Source: Gemmatimonadota bacterium
GTDB lineage: Bacteria > Gemmatimonadota > Gemmatimonadetes > Longimicrobiales > Gaopeijiaceae
Direction of reading: 5' to 3'
Assembly (NCBI GenBank): GCA_028873815.1
Contig: JAPPNN010000039.1
Span: forward strand, 1-62,707
DNA length: 62,707 nucleotides
Below are positions 25,848 to 38,078 of this stretch, piece after piece (the stretch's first letter is position 1; the number at the start of each line of letters is the position of its first letter). The notes beneath the pieces were generated by a model. The model was not told the origin of the DNA. It searched no databases and saw only the letters and a list, made by a program, of their open reading frames with translations. The translations under genes were made by a program, and so were the position numbers.

Positions 25848-27937
25848 AGCTGACAGCGAAGCGGTTCCGGGTCCTGAATTACCGCAACATCGACGACAGC
25901 GATTGGATTCCGCTCGAACGGGTAACGGCGTTCGTCGGCCGCAACGAGGCGGGGAAGACCGCGTTGCTCAAGGCGCTGCATAAGTTCAATCCGGCGACAG
26001 AAGAACCATACAACCCACAGCGGGAGTTCCCACGCGACCGTTTCACCGCCGATTTCCGTGATGGTGGGGAGTGGCCGGTATGCCGGGTCGAATTCGAGTT
26101 GTCGGCCGACTTTCGCGAGGAACTCGGTGAGCGCCTCGACGGCTCGGGGATACCGCGGAAGGCGGTGCTGACACGCTACTACGACGGCAGCCTCGAATTC
26201 GAGTACGACACGGATGTATCAGACGACCCGTTGGATCCGGGTGAGCTAGTGGGAGCTCTCGCGGAATTCGCCCATGGTGCCCGCAGACTCCCGGCCGCTG
26301 CGACGGATCAGGAACCGGAGATACAGGCGCTGAGAACCCAACTCGCAGACTGGGCAGACGCCCACAAGGAGGCGGCCCGAAAACTCCAGGACCTGCGCAC
26401 TGAAAGGGGCGTGGAACTGTTGGAGGAGGTGCGCGGTGAATCAAACGCACACGCGCAACCGGCATCCGCCGACTTGGTCGAGGCCCTTCAGCAGGCCGTG
26501 GATAAACTGCGCGATGCTGCGGAAGACCTGTCGGTCCCCCAGCAGCTTGACGAGGCCGTTAAGGCCGAACTCCCGGTCTTCATCTACTTCGAGAACTACG
26601 GCATCCTCGACAGCGCCGTGTACTTGCCACGGTTCCTTGAAGACCTCGCGTCAGAACCGGAAGAAACGCGCGTTCGGACGATCAACGCGATGTTCAAGCA
26701 TGTAGAGCTTTCCGCCCAGGAGATCTCGGATTTGGGCCGCGAGGAAGCCAGTGAAGCGAGAGCCATGGGGCAGGAGGTCACAGCAGAGGTGATCGCCCGC
26801 GATCAGCGGCGCAAGGAACTGCGAAACGTGAAGCTGGACTCGGCGTCGATCGATATCTCGCGGAAGTTCAGCGCGTGGTTCGGTCAGAGGCGGCACAAGA
26901 TCAGGTATCAAGCTGACGGCCCGTACTTCAGAATCTGGGTATCCGACGACCGGCGGCCGGACGTGGGCATCGAGTTGGAAAGCCGCAGCAAAGGGTTTCA
27001 ATGGTTCTTCTCGTTCTACTTGGTGTTTCTCGTCGAATCCGACGAAGGACACGAGGACGCGATCCTGTTGCTTGATGAGCCGGGGTTGCATCTGCATCCG
27101 ACGGCGCAACAAGAGCTCATGGATTTCTTCGAGACGCTGTCCGAAGACAACCCGCTCATCTACACGACACATTCCCCGTTCCTCATCGATGGAGAGCGTA
27201 TTCACCGGGTTCGTCCGGTGACGGAGGACGAAACGGGACACTCGCGAATCAGCCTGGATGGGTGGCCGAAGGATCGCGAAACGATCTTTCCGCTCCAAGC
27301 AGCAGCCGGTTACGCGATGGTTCGAGGGCTCTTCCAGCATAAGAAGAACGTGCTCGTGGAGGGGATGTCGGACTACTTGTACCTGCACGCTCTGAACCTG
27401 CATTGCCATGCGCTCGGGCGTCAGGGGTTGCCGGACGACGTTTACATCACGCCTTGCGGCGGCACGAAGCTGGTCGGTCACATAGCTTCGCTGTTCTTGG
27501 GCCAAGATGTACGCCCGGTCGTCCTGCTGGACGGAGACGACGCAGGGCGTGCACGGCGTGATGCGCTGATGAAGGAGTTGTATGCGGGCTATGAGAATGC
27601 CGTTCTGATGCTGGGCGACGTGCTCGGTGAAGGGGAGTGCGAGACCGAGGATATCATCGGGGAAGCGACGATTATTCCTGTCCTTAAGGACGCGGTCGGG
27701 AAGCGGGTCACCTTGAACCAGCATGATCGCGTAAAAGGTAGCTTAGTGGACCAGATCAAGAGCGCTGCGGAGAGGCATGGCGCGGAGCTACCGACCGGTT
27801 GGAAGGCCGAGGTCGCACGCCGCATCGTGGTTGAGTGGTCCACAGCGGCTCCCGAGGACATGCCGAGCGACGTGCTGGATCGGGCGGAGGCGCTCTTCGA
27901 GGAATTGGTGACACGTTTCGCCGGTTGGGATGGTTGA
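25844..27937 (+). CDS. OLD-family ATPase-nuclease
   Basis: About 697 residues from ATG 25844 (a GTG/ATG further upstream lacks a ribosome site). The ATPase reads VTAFVGRNEAGKTALLKAL (Walker A), a long coiled-coil middle, then LLLDEPGLHLHPTAQQ (Walker B) and YTTHSPFLIDGERI. The C-terminal TOPRIM domain has NVLVEGMSDYLYLHAL (catalytic Glu) and VVLLDGDDAGRARRD (DxD). OLD proteins are DNA nucleases; class 1 members act alone, class 2 (Gabija GajA) with a UvrD-like helicase. No helicase follows here, so class 1-like is more likely. The gene lies between the inverted structured repeats R1 and R2 as a possible separate cassette. Confidence 0.85.
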   Translation: MKLTAKRFRVLNYRNIDDSDWIPLERVTAFVGRNEAGKTALLKALHKFNPATEEPYNPQREFPRDRFTADFRDGGEWPVCRVEFELSADFREELGERLDGSGIPRKAVLTRYYDGSLEFEYDTDVSDDPLDPGELVGALAEFAHGARRLPAAATDQEPEIQALRTQLADWADAHKEAARKLQDLRTERGVELLEEVRGESNAHAQPASADLVEALQQAVDKLRDAAEDLSVPQQLDEAVKAELPVFIYFENYGILDSAVYLPRFLEDLASEPEETRVRTINAMFKHVELSAQEISDLGREEASEARAMGQEVTAEVIARDQRRKELRNVKLDSASIDISRKFSAWFGQRRHKIRYQADGPYFRIWVSDDRRPDVGIELESRSKGFQWFFSFYLVFLVESDEGHEDAILLLDEPGLHLHPTAQQELMDFFETLSEDNPLIYTTHSPFLIDGERIHRVRPVTEDETGHSRISLDGWPKDRETIFPLQAAAGYAMVRGLFQHKKNVLVEGMSDYLYLHALNLHCHALGRQGLPDDVYITPCGGTKLVGHIASLFLGQDVRPVVLLDGDDAGRARRDALMKELYAGYENAVLMLGDVLGEGECETEDIIGEATIIPVLKDAVGKRVTLNQHDRVKGSLVDQIKSAAERHGAELPTGWKAEVARRIVVEWSTAAPEDMPSDVLDRAEALFEELVTRFAGWDG

Positions 27938-28651
27938 TCCATGAGGCGGAAGAGACAGGCCGTCTAGAGCTATCGGCCGACCGGATCCAGTTCGTCGGGT
28001 AGCGTTCAGGCCGCGCGGTGCGAACTGCCCGATTCGTATCGTACCAGCCCAGCGAAGTGCGGTCACGGGTTGCAGGTCGCCTTCCCGCGTAGGGATCGCT
28101 GCTTCGGTAGCGACCAAGGGTCGGGGTCAGGGGTGCGCAAACCCGCCTGCCCCCGAACCCGTACCGAGCCCTCGGCGAGGGGGGTCGCTACCGACCGTGG
28201 CCTCGCGGCCACTGTGCCACGGGCGACCGGGCGGCGCAGCCGCAAGACGTTGCTGCGGATCACGATGCGAGGACTGTACGGTGCGTACCGCCGGAGCGAC
28301 GAAGTGCGCATCGGACCCCAACGTCGTTTGCGCACTCAGGTCCGGCTCTAAGCGGGAGCGCCGGGACCGCCAGCGACCGGTGCGACCGCAACCCGGAGCG
28401 CGGAACCGCTCCCGGCAAGCTTTTCGCCGGTAACACGTCGAAAATCGGGGATCCGACTCGGGACGAAACCGGCTCAGACTCCTTACGCCGTCCTGCTCGA
28501 TCAGGTTTCGGGCGGATCGTTGCGAACGGCTGCCGGAATCTGCGGACCGGTCTGCTTGGGCGAGGTGTACTGCCCCGCACCTCATATCATATCTTGGAAA
28601 GGGCTCCGGCAGGCCAGCGGGGCGATCCGGAACTGAAACGTGCGAGTTGAG
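27938..28651. other. 714-bp gap holding structured repeat R2
   Basis: No gene is supported. R2 (28079-28212) lies here, and the rest up to hsdM is GC-rich without a convincing frame. The hsdM promoter is probably within the last 150 bp, but I see no clear boxes. Confidence 0.5.
28079..28212 (-). repeat. Structured repeat R2, inverted relative to R1
   Basis: On the minus strand it reads as R1 does: hairpin GTGGCC/GGCCAC (28197-28212), outer stem (28105-28115 with 28183-28193), two inner hairpins, then CAGCGATCCC and GCGGGAAGGC (28079-28101). Length is 134 nt against 133 for R1. Identity is high in the stems and tail and low in the loops. Confidence 0.6.
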
Positions 28652-30199
28652 ATGCCCGCCAAGCAGACCAACAGCGGCGCCACGACCGGCTACGAAGCCG
28701 AGTTGTGGGCGATGGCCGATACCCTCCGCGGCTCGATGGACGCGGCCGAGTACAAGCACGTCGTGCTGGGCCTCATCTTCCTGAAGTACATCTCGGACGC
28801 CTTCGAGGAGCGCCACGCGGCTGTGCTCGGCAAGTGGGGAGAGGAGGCGGCGGAGGACCGGGACGAGTACATCGCGGAGAACATCTTCTGGGTGCCCCCG
28901 GAGGCCCGCTGGCCGCGCCTGACGGCCGAGGCGCGGCAACCGACCGTCGGCCAGACCGTGGATCGGGCCATGGCCGCCATCGAGCGCGACAACCCGGCGC
29001 TCAAGGAAGTGCTGCCCAAGGACTACGCACGGCCCGCGCTGGACAAGCAGCGCCTGGGCCAGTTAATCGACATGGTGGGCAACATCCGCGTTGGGGACGC
29101 CGAAGCCCGCTCCAAGGACGTGCTCGGGCGCGTGTACGAGTACTTCCTCTCGCAGTTCGCGAGCGCCGAGGGGAAGAGGGGCGGCGAGTTCTACACCCCG
29201 CGCTGCGTCGTCAGGCTGCTCGTCGAGATGCTGGAGCCCTACCGGGGGCGGGTCTACGACCCCTGCTGCGGCTCATCGGGCATGTTCGTGCAGTCGGTCG
29301 AGTTCATCCGCGCCCACGCCACGGGCAACGCCAACGGCGGCGGGGCGCGCGGCGACATCTCGATCTACGGGCAGGAGTCGAACTACACGACGTGGCGGCT
29401 CGCCAAGACGAACCTGGCGATACGCGGGATCGGGGGGCAGATCGCCCACGGCGACAGCTTCCACGACGACCGCCATCCGGACCTGAAGGCGGACTTCATA
29501 CTCGCCAATCCTCCGTTCAACGTGTCGGACTGGGGCGGCGAGCGACTGGCCGATGACAAGCGCTGGCGCTACGGCCTGCCGCCGAAGGGAAACGCGAACT
29601 TCGCGTGGGTGCAGCACATGGTCCACCACCTCGCGCCGAGGGGGATCGCGGGATTCGTGCTGGCCAACGGATCGATGTCGTCGAGCCAAGCAGGCGAGGG
29701 CGAGATCCGCAAGAATCTCGTCGAGGCGGAACTTGTGGACTGCATGGTCGCGCTGCCTGGTCAGCTATTCTACTCGACCCAGATCCCGGCTTGCCTGTGG
29801 TTCTTGGCGCGTGGACGGCGGCGGCGCGGTGAGATTCTGTTCATCGACGCGAGGAAGCTCGGCCGGATGGTGGATCGGACCCACCGAGAACTGACCGGTG
29901 AGGAGATCGCCCGGATCGCGGACACCTATCACGCTTGGAGGACGCGGGAGGACGGCTACTCGGATGTGCCCGGCTTCTGCAAGAGCGCGGCGCTGGACGA
30001 GGTAAGGAAGCACGGTCACGTCCTTACGCCGGGCCGGTATGTCGGCGTCGAACCTCAAGTGGATGATGGCGAACAGTTCGAGGAGAAGATGACGCGGTTG
30101 GTGGCTGAACTACGGGAGCAGCAGGCCGACGGCGCTCGGCTCGATGCCGCCATCACCGAGAACCTGAACGTGCTTGGGTTTGGAGGGCGGGGACCGTGA
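28652..30199 (+). CDS. hsdM: Type I restriction-modification methylase subunit
   Basis: HsdM transfers a methyl group to adenine within the sequence chosen by HsdS, and is needed for both methylation and restriction. The N-terminal domain is typical ([40 protein letters not shown]). SAM motif I is [17 protein letters not shown] and catalytic motif IV is [14 protein letters not shown]. About 515 residues, normal length. I use the ATG at 28652; a GTG 12 bp earlier is possible. The stop overlaps the next gene (GTGA). First gene of a five-gene coupled operon. Confidence 0.92.
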   Translation: MPAKQTNSGATTGYEAELWAMADTLRGSMDAAEYKHVVLGLIFLKYISDAFEERHAAVLGKWGEEAAEDRDEYIAENIFWVPPEARWPRLTAEARQPTVGQTVDRAMAAIERDNPALKEVLPKDYARPALDKQRLGQLIDMVGNIRVGDAEARSKDVLGRVYEYFLSQFASAEGKRGGEFYTPRCVVRLLVEMLEPYRGRVYDPCCGSSGMFVQSVEFIRAHATGNANGGGARGDISIYGQESNYTTWRLAKTNLAIRGIGGQIAHGDSFHDDRHPDLKADFILANPPFNVSDWGGERLADDKRWRYGLPPKGNANFAWVQHMVHHLAPRGIAGFVLANGSMSSSQAGEGEIRKNLVEAELVDCMVALPGQLFYSTQIPACLWFLARGRRRRGEILFIDARKLGRMVDRTHRELTGEEIARIADTYHAWRTREDGYSDVPGFCKSAALDEVRKHGHVLTPGRYVGVEPQVDDGEQFEEKMTRLVAELREQQADGARLDAAITENLNVLGFGGRGP

Positions 30200-30609
30200 G
30201 CAATTCGGACGAACGGCGATGGCAGCAGCGGCTCGACAGCTTCGGGACGGCGCTCGCGCAACTCACGGACGCCTGTGACCGGGGGCAGTACGATTACTTG
30301 GAATTAGCCGGGCTGATTAAGACGTTCGAGTTCAGTTTCGAGCTGTCCTGGAAGGTGCTCAAGGATCTCCTCTTCTACGAGGGCCATGACGTGAAGGCAC
30401 CGCGTGCCGTGATCCGAAAGAGCTTCGAGATGGACTACATCGATGAGAGCGACTGCGAGACCCTGCTCGACGCGCTCGACAAGCGAAACCTGTTGAGCCA
30501 CGTCTACTTGCTCGGCGTGGCTCAGGCGGCGGAAACGCTGATCAAGGAGAGCTACCACCCTGTCCTCTTGAGACTCCACCGGACTCTGGACGCCAGACGA
30601 ACGCTATGA
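30196..30609 (+). CDS. HEPN/HI0074-family protein, toxin-like partner of MNT
   Basis: A 137-residue helical protein of the nucleotidyltransferase-partner family (HI0074-like). It shows [20 protein letters not shown] and [23 protein letters not shown] is the HEPN R-x4-H motif that forms the RNase site in HEPN toxins. Its partner, the MNT domain, is the N-terminal part of the next protein. In known MNT/HEPN pairs the MNT enzyme nucleotidylates and silences the HEPN RNase. The gene starts with GTGA overlapping the hsdM stop and ends with ATGA overlapping the next start, so all are made together. Toxin activity is inferred. Confidence 0.8.
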   Translation: MSNSDERRWQQRLDSFGTALAQLTDACDRGQYDYLELAGLIKTFEFSFELSWKVLKDLLFYEGHDVKAPRAVIRKSFEMDYIDESDCETLLDALDKRNLLSHVYLLGVAQAAETLIKESYHPVLLRLHRTLDARRTL

Positions 30610-32180
30610 CGGACGGTCTCAGGTACGCGCACCGCGAGGCGATCATCGCCGCGCTCGCGGCCAATGACCGCGTGGAACGGGCTGTGCTGTTCGGATCGAG
30701 GGCGACCGGGACGAACACCGTGACTTCCGACGTGGACATCGCGTTGTTCGGCGACCGGCTCACGCTGACGGATCAGGCCCGTCTCGCCGCAGCGGCCGAC
30801 GAAATCCCCATGGCTCAGTCGGTCGATCTGATTCTGTACGACTCGGTCCGTGACCGGACGTTGCGGGAGCATATTCGGAACGACGGCGTCGAGTGGTTCA
30901 CGCGGGAGCATGCGGTTATGGGGGCTACGGGAGGGGCCGACATCCGCCGCGCTGCCCTCGGCGACATTATCGACCTCACTCTCAGCAGCGTTGACAAGAA
31001 ATCCAAACCAAGAGAACGACCTGTCCGCCTCTGCAATTACATGGACGTTTACAACAACACGTTCATCACCGATCAGTTGGACTTCATGGCGGCAACAGCG
31101 ACGGATCGCGAAGTGGCTCGGTGTGGTCTCGTACGCGGCGATGTCATCATCACGAAGGACTCCGAGAAGCACGACGACATAGGCGTCCCTGCCTTGGTAA
31201 GACACGACATCGCCAACCTTGTCTGCGGGTATCACTTGGCGATCCTTCGTCCGCGGCCGGGGCAAGTGACGGGGGCCTACTTGGTCTATGCCCTCAAGGC
31301 GCCCCCCGTACAGCACCAGTTCCATGCCTACGCAAATGGCGTCACGAGATTCGGTCTCCGGAAAGGCGACATCGGTCTGGTGGAGGTCCCCCTTCCTTCC
31401 CTTCCAGAGCAGCGCGCCATCGCCCATGTCCTCGGCACGCTAGACGACAAGATCGAGTTGAACCGCCGGATGAACGAGACGCTGGAGGCGATGACGCGGG
31501 CGCTGTTCAAGTCGTGGTTCGTCGATTTCGATCCGGTTCGGGCCAAGATGGAGGGCCGCGACACGGGCTTGCCGCGTGAAATCTCCGACCTGTTCCCCGA
31601 CCGGATGGTGGATTCCGAGTTGGGGGGTATCCCCGACGGATGGAAAGTGGTTTTGCTGGGTGATTTGGTTGAACTAGCGTACGGCAAGCCACTCCCGAAG
31701 AGGCAACGGAGGCCGGGGCGTGTTCCGGTATTCGGATCTAACGGCCAGGTCGGTTGGCACGATCAGCAACTCGTCGATGGACCTGGAGTGGTCGTGGGCC
31801 GCAAGGGGAATCCGGGTTTGGTACGGTGGAGTCCGACGGGCTTCTTCCCTATCGACACGACGTTCTACGTGGTGCCGAAGGACGCTCGACGGGGGATGCT
31901 CTTTCTCTTCCACCTCTTGCGAACGCAAGATCTCCCGTCGATTGCCTCTGATTCCGCTGTCCCGGGCATGAATCGCAACCTCGCCTACATGAACCGAGCC
32001 ATCGCGCCCTCCAAGGATGTCGTTGGTGCGTTCACCAAGGCCGTGGAGGCCATTTCCACACGTCAGTACGGAGTGAAGCAGGAATCCCGCGCCCTCGCCG
32101 CCCTCCGCGACACTCTCCTCCCCAAGCTCATTTCCGGGGAGATCCGCGTGCCGGCCACAGACCGGGGACCGACTCAGTGA
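30606..32180 (+). CDS. MNT nucleotidyltransferase fused to type I specificity subunit (HsdS)
   Basis: A 524-residue fusion. Residues 1-100 are a minimal nucleotidyltransferase: LFGSRATGTNTVTSDVDIAL gives GS-x10-D-x-D, and a third Asp lies in QSVDLILYD. Residues about 110-524 are HsdS: a first recognition domain, the conserved spacer (LPSLPEQRAIAHVLGTLDDK, then IELNRRMNETLEAMTRALFK), a second recognition domain from GGIPDGWKVVLLGDLVELAY, and the C-terminal repeat QESRALAALRDTLLPKLISG. HsdS chooses the bipartite DNA target for HsdM and HsdR. The frame is continuous across the fusion. The MNT part would be the antitoxin for the preceding HEPN protein, tying toxin control to the specificity subunit. 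I know these genes as neighbours elsewhere but not commonly fused. Confidence 0.85.
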   Translation: MTDGLRYAHREAIIAALAANDRVERAVLFGSRATGTNTVTSDVDIALFGDRLTLTDQARLAAAADEIPMAQSVDLILYDSVRDRTLREHIRNDGVEWFTREHAVMGATGGADIRRAALGDIIDLTLSSVDKKSKPRERPVRLCNYMDVYNNTFITDQLDFMAATATDREVARCGLVRGDVIITKDSEKHDDIGVPALVRHDIANLVCGYHLAILRPRPGQVTGAYLVYALKAPPVQHQFHAYANGVTRFGLRKGDIGLVEVPLPSLPEQRAIAHVLGTLDDKIELNRRMNETLEAMTRALFKSWFVDFDPVRAKMEGRDTGLPREISDLFPDRMVDSELGGIPDGWKVVLLGDLVELAYGKPLPKRQRRPGRVPVFGSNGQVGWHDQQLVDGPGVVVGRKGNPGLVRWSPTGFFPIDTTFYVVPKDARRGMLFLFHLLRTQDLPSIASDSAVPGMNRNLAYMNRAIAPSKDVVGAFTKAVEAISTRQYGVKQESRALAALRDTLLPKLISGEIRVPATDRGPTQ

Positions 32181-33177
32181 CTGCCGCCCCCGAACCCCGC
32201 CCGGGCGGCGAAGTCGTCGTCTACGAGGCCCCGGGCGGCGAAGCCTCGCTAAGCGTCCGTCTTGAAGAGGAGACAGTTTGGCTGACCGAGCGACAGATGG
32301 CCGACGTGTTCGAGACGACACGTCAGAACATCAACCAGCATCTTCAGGTGGTGTTTCTGGACGGTGAACTCGATCGAGCGGCAACCAGCAAGGATTTCTT
32401 GCTAGTTCGAACCGAAGGACGTCGGCGGGTTCGACGCGCCGTGGCGCACTACAACCTCGACGCCATCATTTCGGTTGGATACCGTGTGAATTCAAAGCGC
32501 GCCGTCCGCTTCCGCCAATGGGCCACCCGCACCCTCCGCCAGCATCTGGTCAGCGGGTACACCTTGAATGAACGCCGTCTCGCCGAGCGCGGCCTGCGGG
32601 AGGCCAGGGAGACGCTGAACCTTCTGGCACGGACGCTGCGAAGCCAGTCGCTCGTTAGCAGCACCGGGGAAGCCGTTCTCGATATCATCACCGGCTACGC
32701 CGACACGTGGCGGCTCTTGCTGCAATACGACGAGGATCGCCTTGCAGCTCCGGCGGAAACGCGGCCGCCGACCACTGCCCTCGAGCACGACCGAGCGGTC
32801 GCGGCCATCGCCGACCTGAAGGCGGCGCTGATCGCACGCGGCGAGGCATCGTCCCTCTTCGGGAACCCTCTCGGCGACGCCCTCGAAGGCATCCTTGGCA
32901 ACGTCGAGCAGACCATGTTCGGCGAGTCTCTCTACCGAACGCGCGAGGAGAAGGCCGCAAACCTCCTGTACTTCCTGGTGAAGGATCATCCCTTCACCGA
33001 CGGCAACAAGCGCATCGGCTCGCTTCTCTTCCTGCTCTACCTTCGCCAAGAGGGGCTGGATCACGGTCTGAACCCACAGGCGCTCACCGCGCTCACGCTC
33101 CTCATCGCCGAGAGCGCCCCCGCCAACAAAGACCTGATGGTCCGTCTCGTCGTGAACCTCCTGGCGGAACCGGAGGC

Positions 33178-33181
<4 letters not shown>
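32177..33181 (+). CDS. RhuM-like N terminus fused to Fic/Doc domain
   Basis: A 334-residue protein in two parts. Residues 15-130 are RhuM-like: [34 protein letters not shown], and [20 protein letters not shown] with [12 protein letters not shown]. Residues 230-330 are a Fic domain with the complete motif [12 protein letters not shown], so AMPylation or similar transfer is expected. It starts with GTGA at the HsdS stop and ends in ATGA at the hsdR start. RhuM-Fic proteins are repeatedly found inside type I R-M operons; their role there is not established. No separate inhibitory helix gene is visible. Confidence 0.88.
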
Positions 33182-36318
<3,137 letters not shown>

Positions 36319-36388
36319 CACGGGATGGGTTGCCAAGGATACTCTGGGTGCCGCCGGCGCACCCTTCCGAGGACCGGTTTATTAACAA

Positions 36389-37726
36389 ATGATCGCCATA
36401 TTAGCCAAGCCAATTGACCAGATCACCGCTGCTGACATCAGATCACTGGTGATTTCGGGCGTGCCCGAGGGTGAACGCGTGGAGTTCAAGAGGGAACTGC
36501 CTACGAAAGGGACTACGGACCGAGATCCTTGGATGATTGGTCAGATGAAGATCGGCCGGCACGCCAAAGACCAGATACTCAAGGAGGTCGTCTCCTTCGC
36601 CAACGCTTACGGCGGTGTGCTGGTCTTGGGTATTGAGGAGGATAGCGATGAGAAACCTCCAGCGGCCAAGGCCATCAGCGCGATTCCCAAGTGTGAGGAG
36701 TTAGCTGAACGATTCCGGATCATCTTCCGTGACCGAGTGGAGCCCAAGCTGCCTTCGTGTGACATTTTCGCAGTGTTGACAAGCGAATCGGACGACGGGG
36801 TCGTCGTGTTCCGGATCCCTAGCAGGTCGCGCCTAGCGCCGCATCGCGTTAAAGGAACTTGGATCTGTCCCATCCGCCGATGGGACCGAAGCGAGGAAAT
36901 GTCCATGCGTGAGATCCAAGACATGACGCTGAACGTAAGCCGGGGACTCGAACGCTTGGACAAGAGGTTGCGAGACCGAGCGGCGAGGTTTGAGCAAGAG
37001 TTCGAGCGGCTCACGTCACCAGACGATGCTTATGGTATACGCATCACTGCTTTTCCGGTCGGAGACGACATCCGTCTTCCGACGATATGTCGCCCGTACT
37101 TCAAACTCGTCGAAGGACTCAGCACACCAAGCGTTACGGTCGCTCGGCAACTGCCGGACCAGGAACCGACGGTGGTTGAGGGACTGGTAAACCTCCACTG
37201 CATTGGCCAATATGGGTGGAGCCCTCAGCTTCGCGCAGTACGAAGTCGCCCGGGACACGACCTTCCAGACTCCGACTACGAAGGCTATCTTGAAATCCAT
37301 TGCGATGGCCTTGTGGAGTTCGGCTGGTTGTGCATGATCGGGGAACTGACCCAAAGGCCGCTGTATTCGGATTACGTCCTTCGAGAGTTTGCGAACGTGA
37401 TCTGCTGGGCCGACACGCTCCGGCGTTATGCTGATTCTGGGAGATTGGAGTACGCCGTGCAGGCTGCCATACACGTCACAGGCAATGAGATACTTGTGGT
37501 GCCGGGATCGAATGCCGACTGGGGATCAAGTGCGGCTGAGCGAAGTTACCGTCTCGCAGGAAGACTCCCGCGCGGGGTGACTCCGATGCCACGATACGCG
37601 TTGGACGACGTTTCGGACGCCGGAGCCATGTTGTCGACGCTCGAACACGACCTGTGCAATGCAGTTGGAAAGGCCTTCGCCGACAACACCCTTGGACGAT
37701 TCGAGGTCCGTTACGAGCAAGGCTAA
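36389..37726 (+). CDS. Schlafen AlbA_2-domain protein
   Basis: A 445-residue protein. Residues 25-150 form the AlbA_2 (Schlafen-type) domain: SGVPEGERVEFKRELPTK, KDQILKEVVSFANAYGGVLV and LGIEEDSDEKPP. The E-x-K pair in VEFKREL and the G-rich strand resemble the Schlafen nuclease core. The middle holds a coiled coil (RGLERLDKRLRDRAARFEQE); the C-terminal 250 residues are unrecognised. It starts 70 bp after hsdR on the same strand. Schlafen-domain proteins occur in several phage-defence systems, so an abortive role is plausible but inferred. Confidence 0.75.
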   Translation: MIAILAKPIDQITAADIRSLVISGVPEGERVEFKRELPTKGTTDRDPWMIGQMKIGRHAKDQILKEVVSFANAYGGVLVLGIEEDSDEKPPAAKAISAIPKCEELAERFRIIFRDRVEPKLPSCDIFAVLTSESDDGVVVFRIPSRSRLAPHRVKGTWICPIRRWDRSEEMSMREIQDMTLNVSRGLERLDKRLRDRAARFEQEFERLTSPDDAYGIRITAFPVGDDIRLPTICRPYFKLVEGLSTPSVTVARQLPDQEPTVVEGLVNLHCIGQYGWSPQLRAVRSRPGHDLPDSDYEGYLEIHCDGLVEFGWLCMIGELTQRPLYSDYVLREFANVICWADTLRRYADSGRLEYAVQAAIHVTGNEILVVPGSNADWGSSAAERSYRLAGRLPRGVTPMPRYALDDVSDAGAMLSTLEHDLCNAVGKAFADNTLGRFEVRYEQG

Positions 37727-38078
37727 CGCGAACCTCGTCGGGAACGGGAGCGAATCTCGCCATTTGATGGCGATAGTCACCGCCGGTTCCGGCACGACGG
37801 ATCTGGGGGAAGGTTCACGGTAAGAAACGCAGATCTTACAGGCTCCAGTGCGACCTCACGTGATCTCATGCCGTGATGTTAGCCGTCAGCGCGCTGCTAT
37901 GAACCTGACAGCCAGGATAGGGCCGACGCGGATCATGCTCGAACAGGCAGGGGCGCTCGCTAGCTATGGCTAGCGGGACAGCCTCTATCTGTAGCCGCCG
38001 TCTGAACTCACCGAGCCTCGTGTAGACTCGTGTGGTAAGGACTTCTCTGGAATAGATGCCTCGCACGAAGGCGCGAAC
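37727..38078. other. Intergenic region with repeat copy B
   Basis: This 352-bp gap between convergent genes has no supported gene. Repeat copy B is at 37827-37890. The remainder shows nothing recognisable. Confidence 0.5.
37827..37890. repeat. Repeat copy B
   Basis: Shares CGCAGATC, then CACGTGATCTC, TGCCGTGATGTTAGCCGT and CAGC with copy A (9030-9089), and the first and middle blocks with copy C (39892-39940). Confidence 0.5.

Noticed and set aside
32707..33177. Upstream extension of the hsdR frame
   Set aside because: The translation is Arg/Pro-rich and overlaps the Fic domain in another frame; the conserved HsdR start is at 33178 with ATGA coupling.
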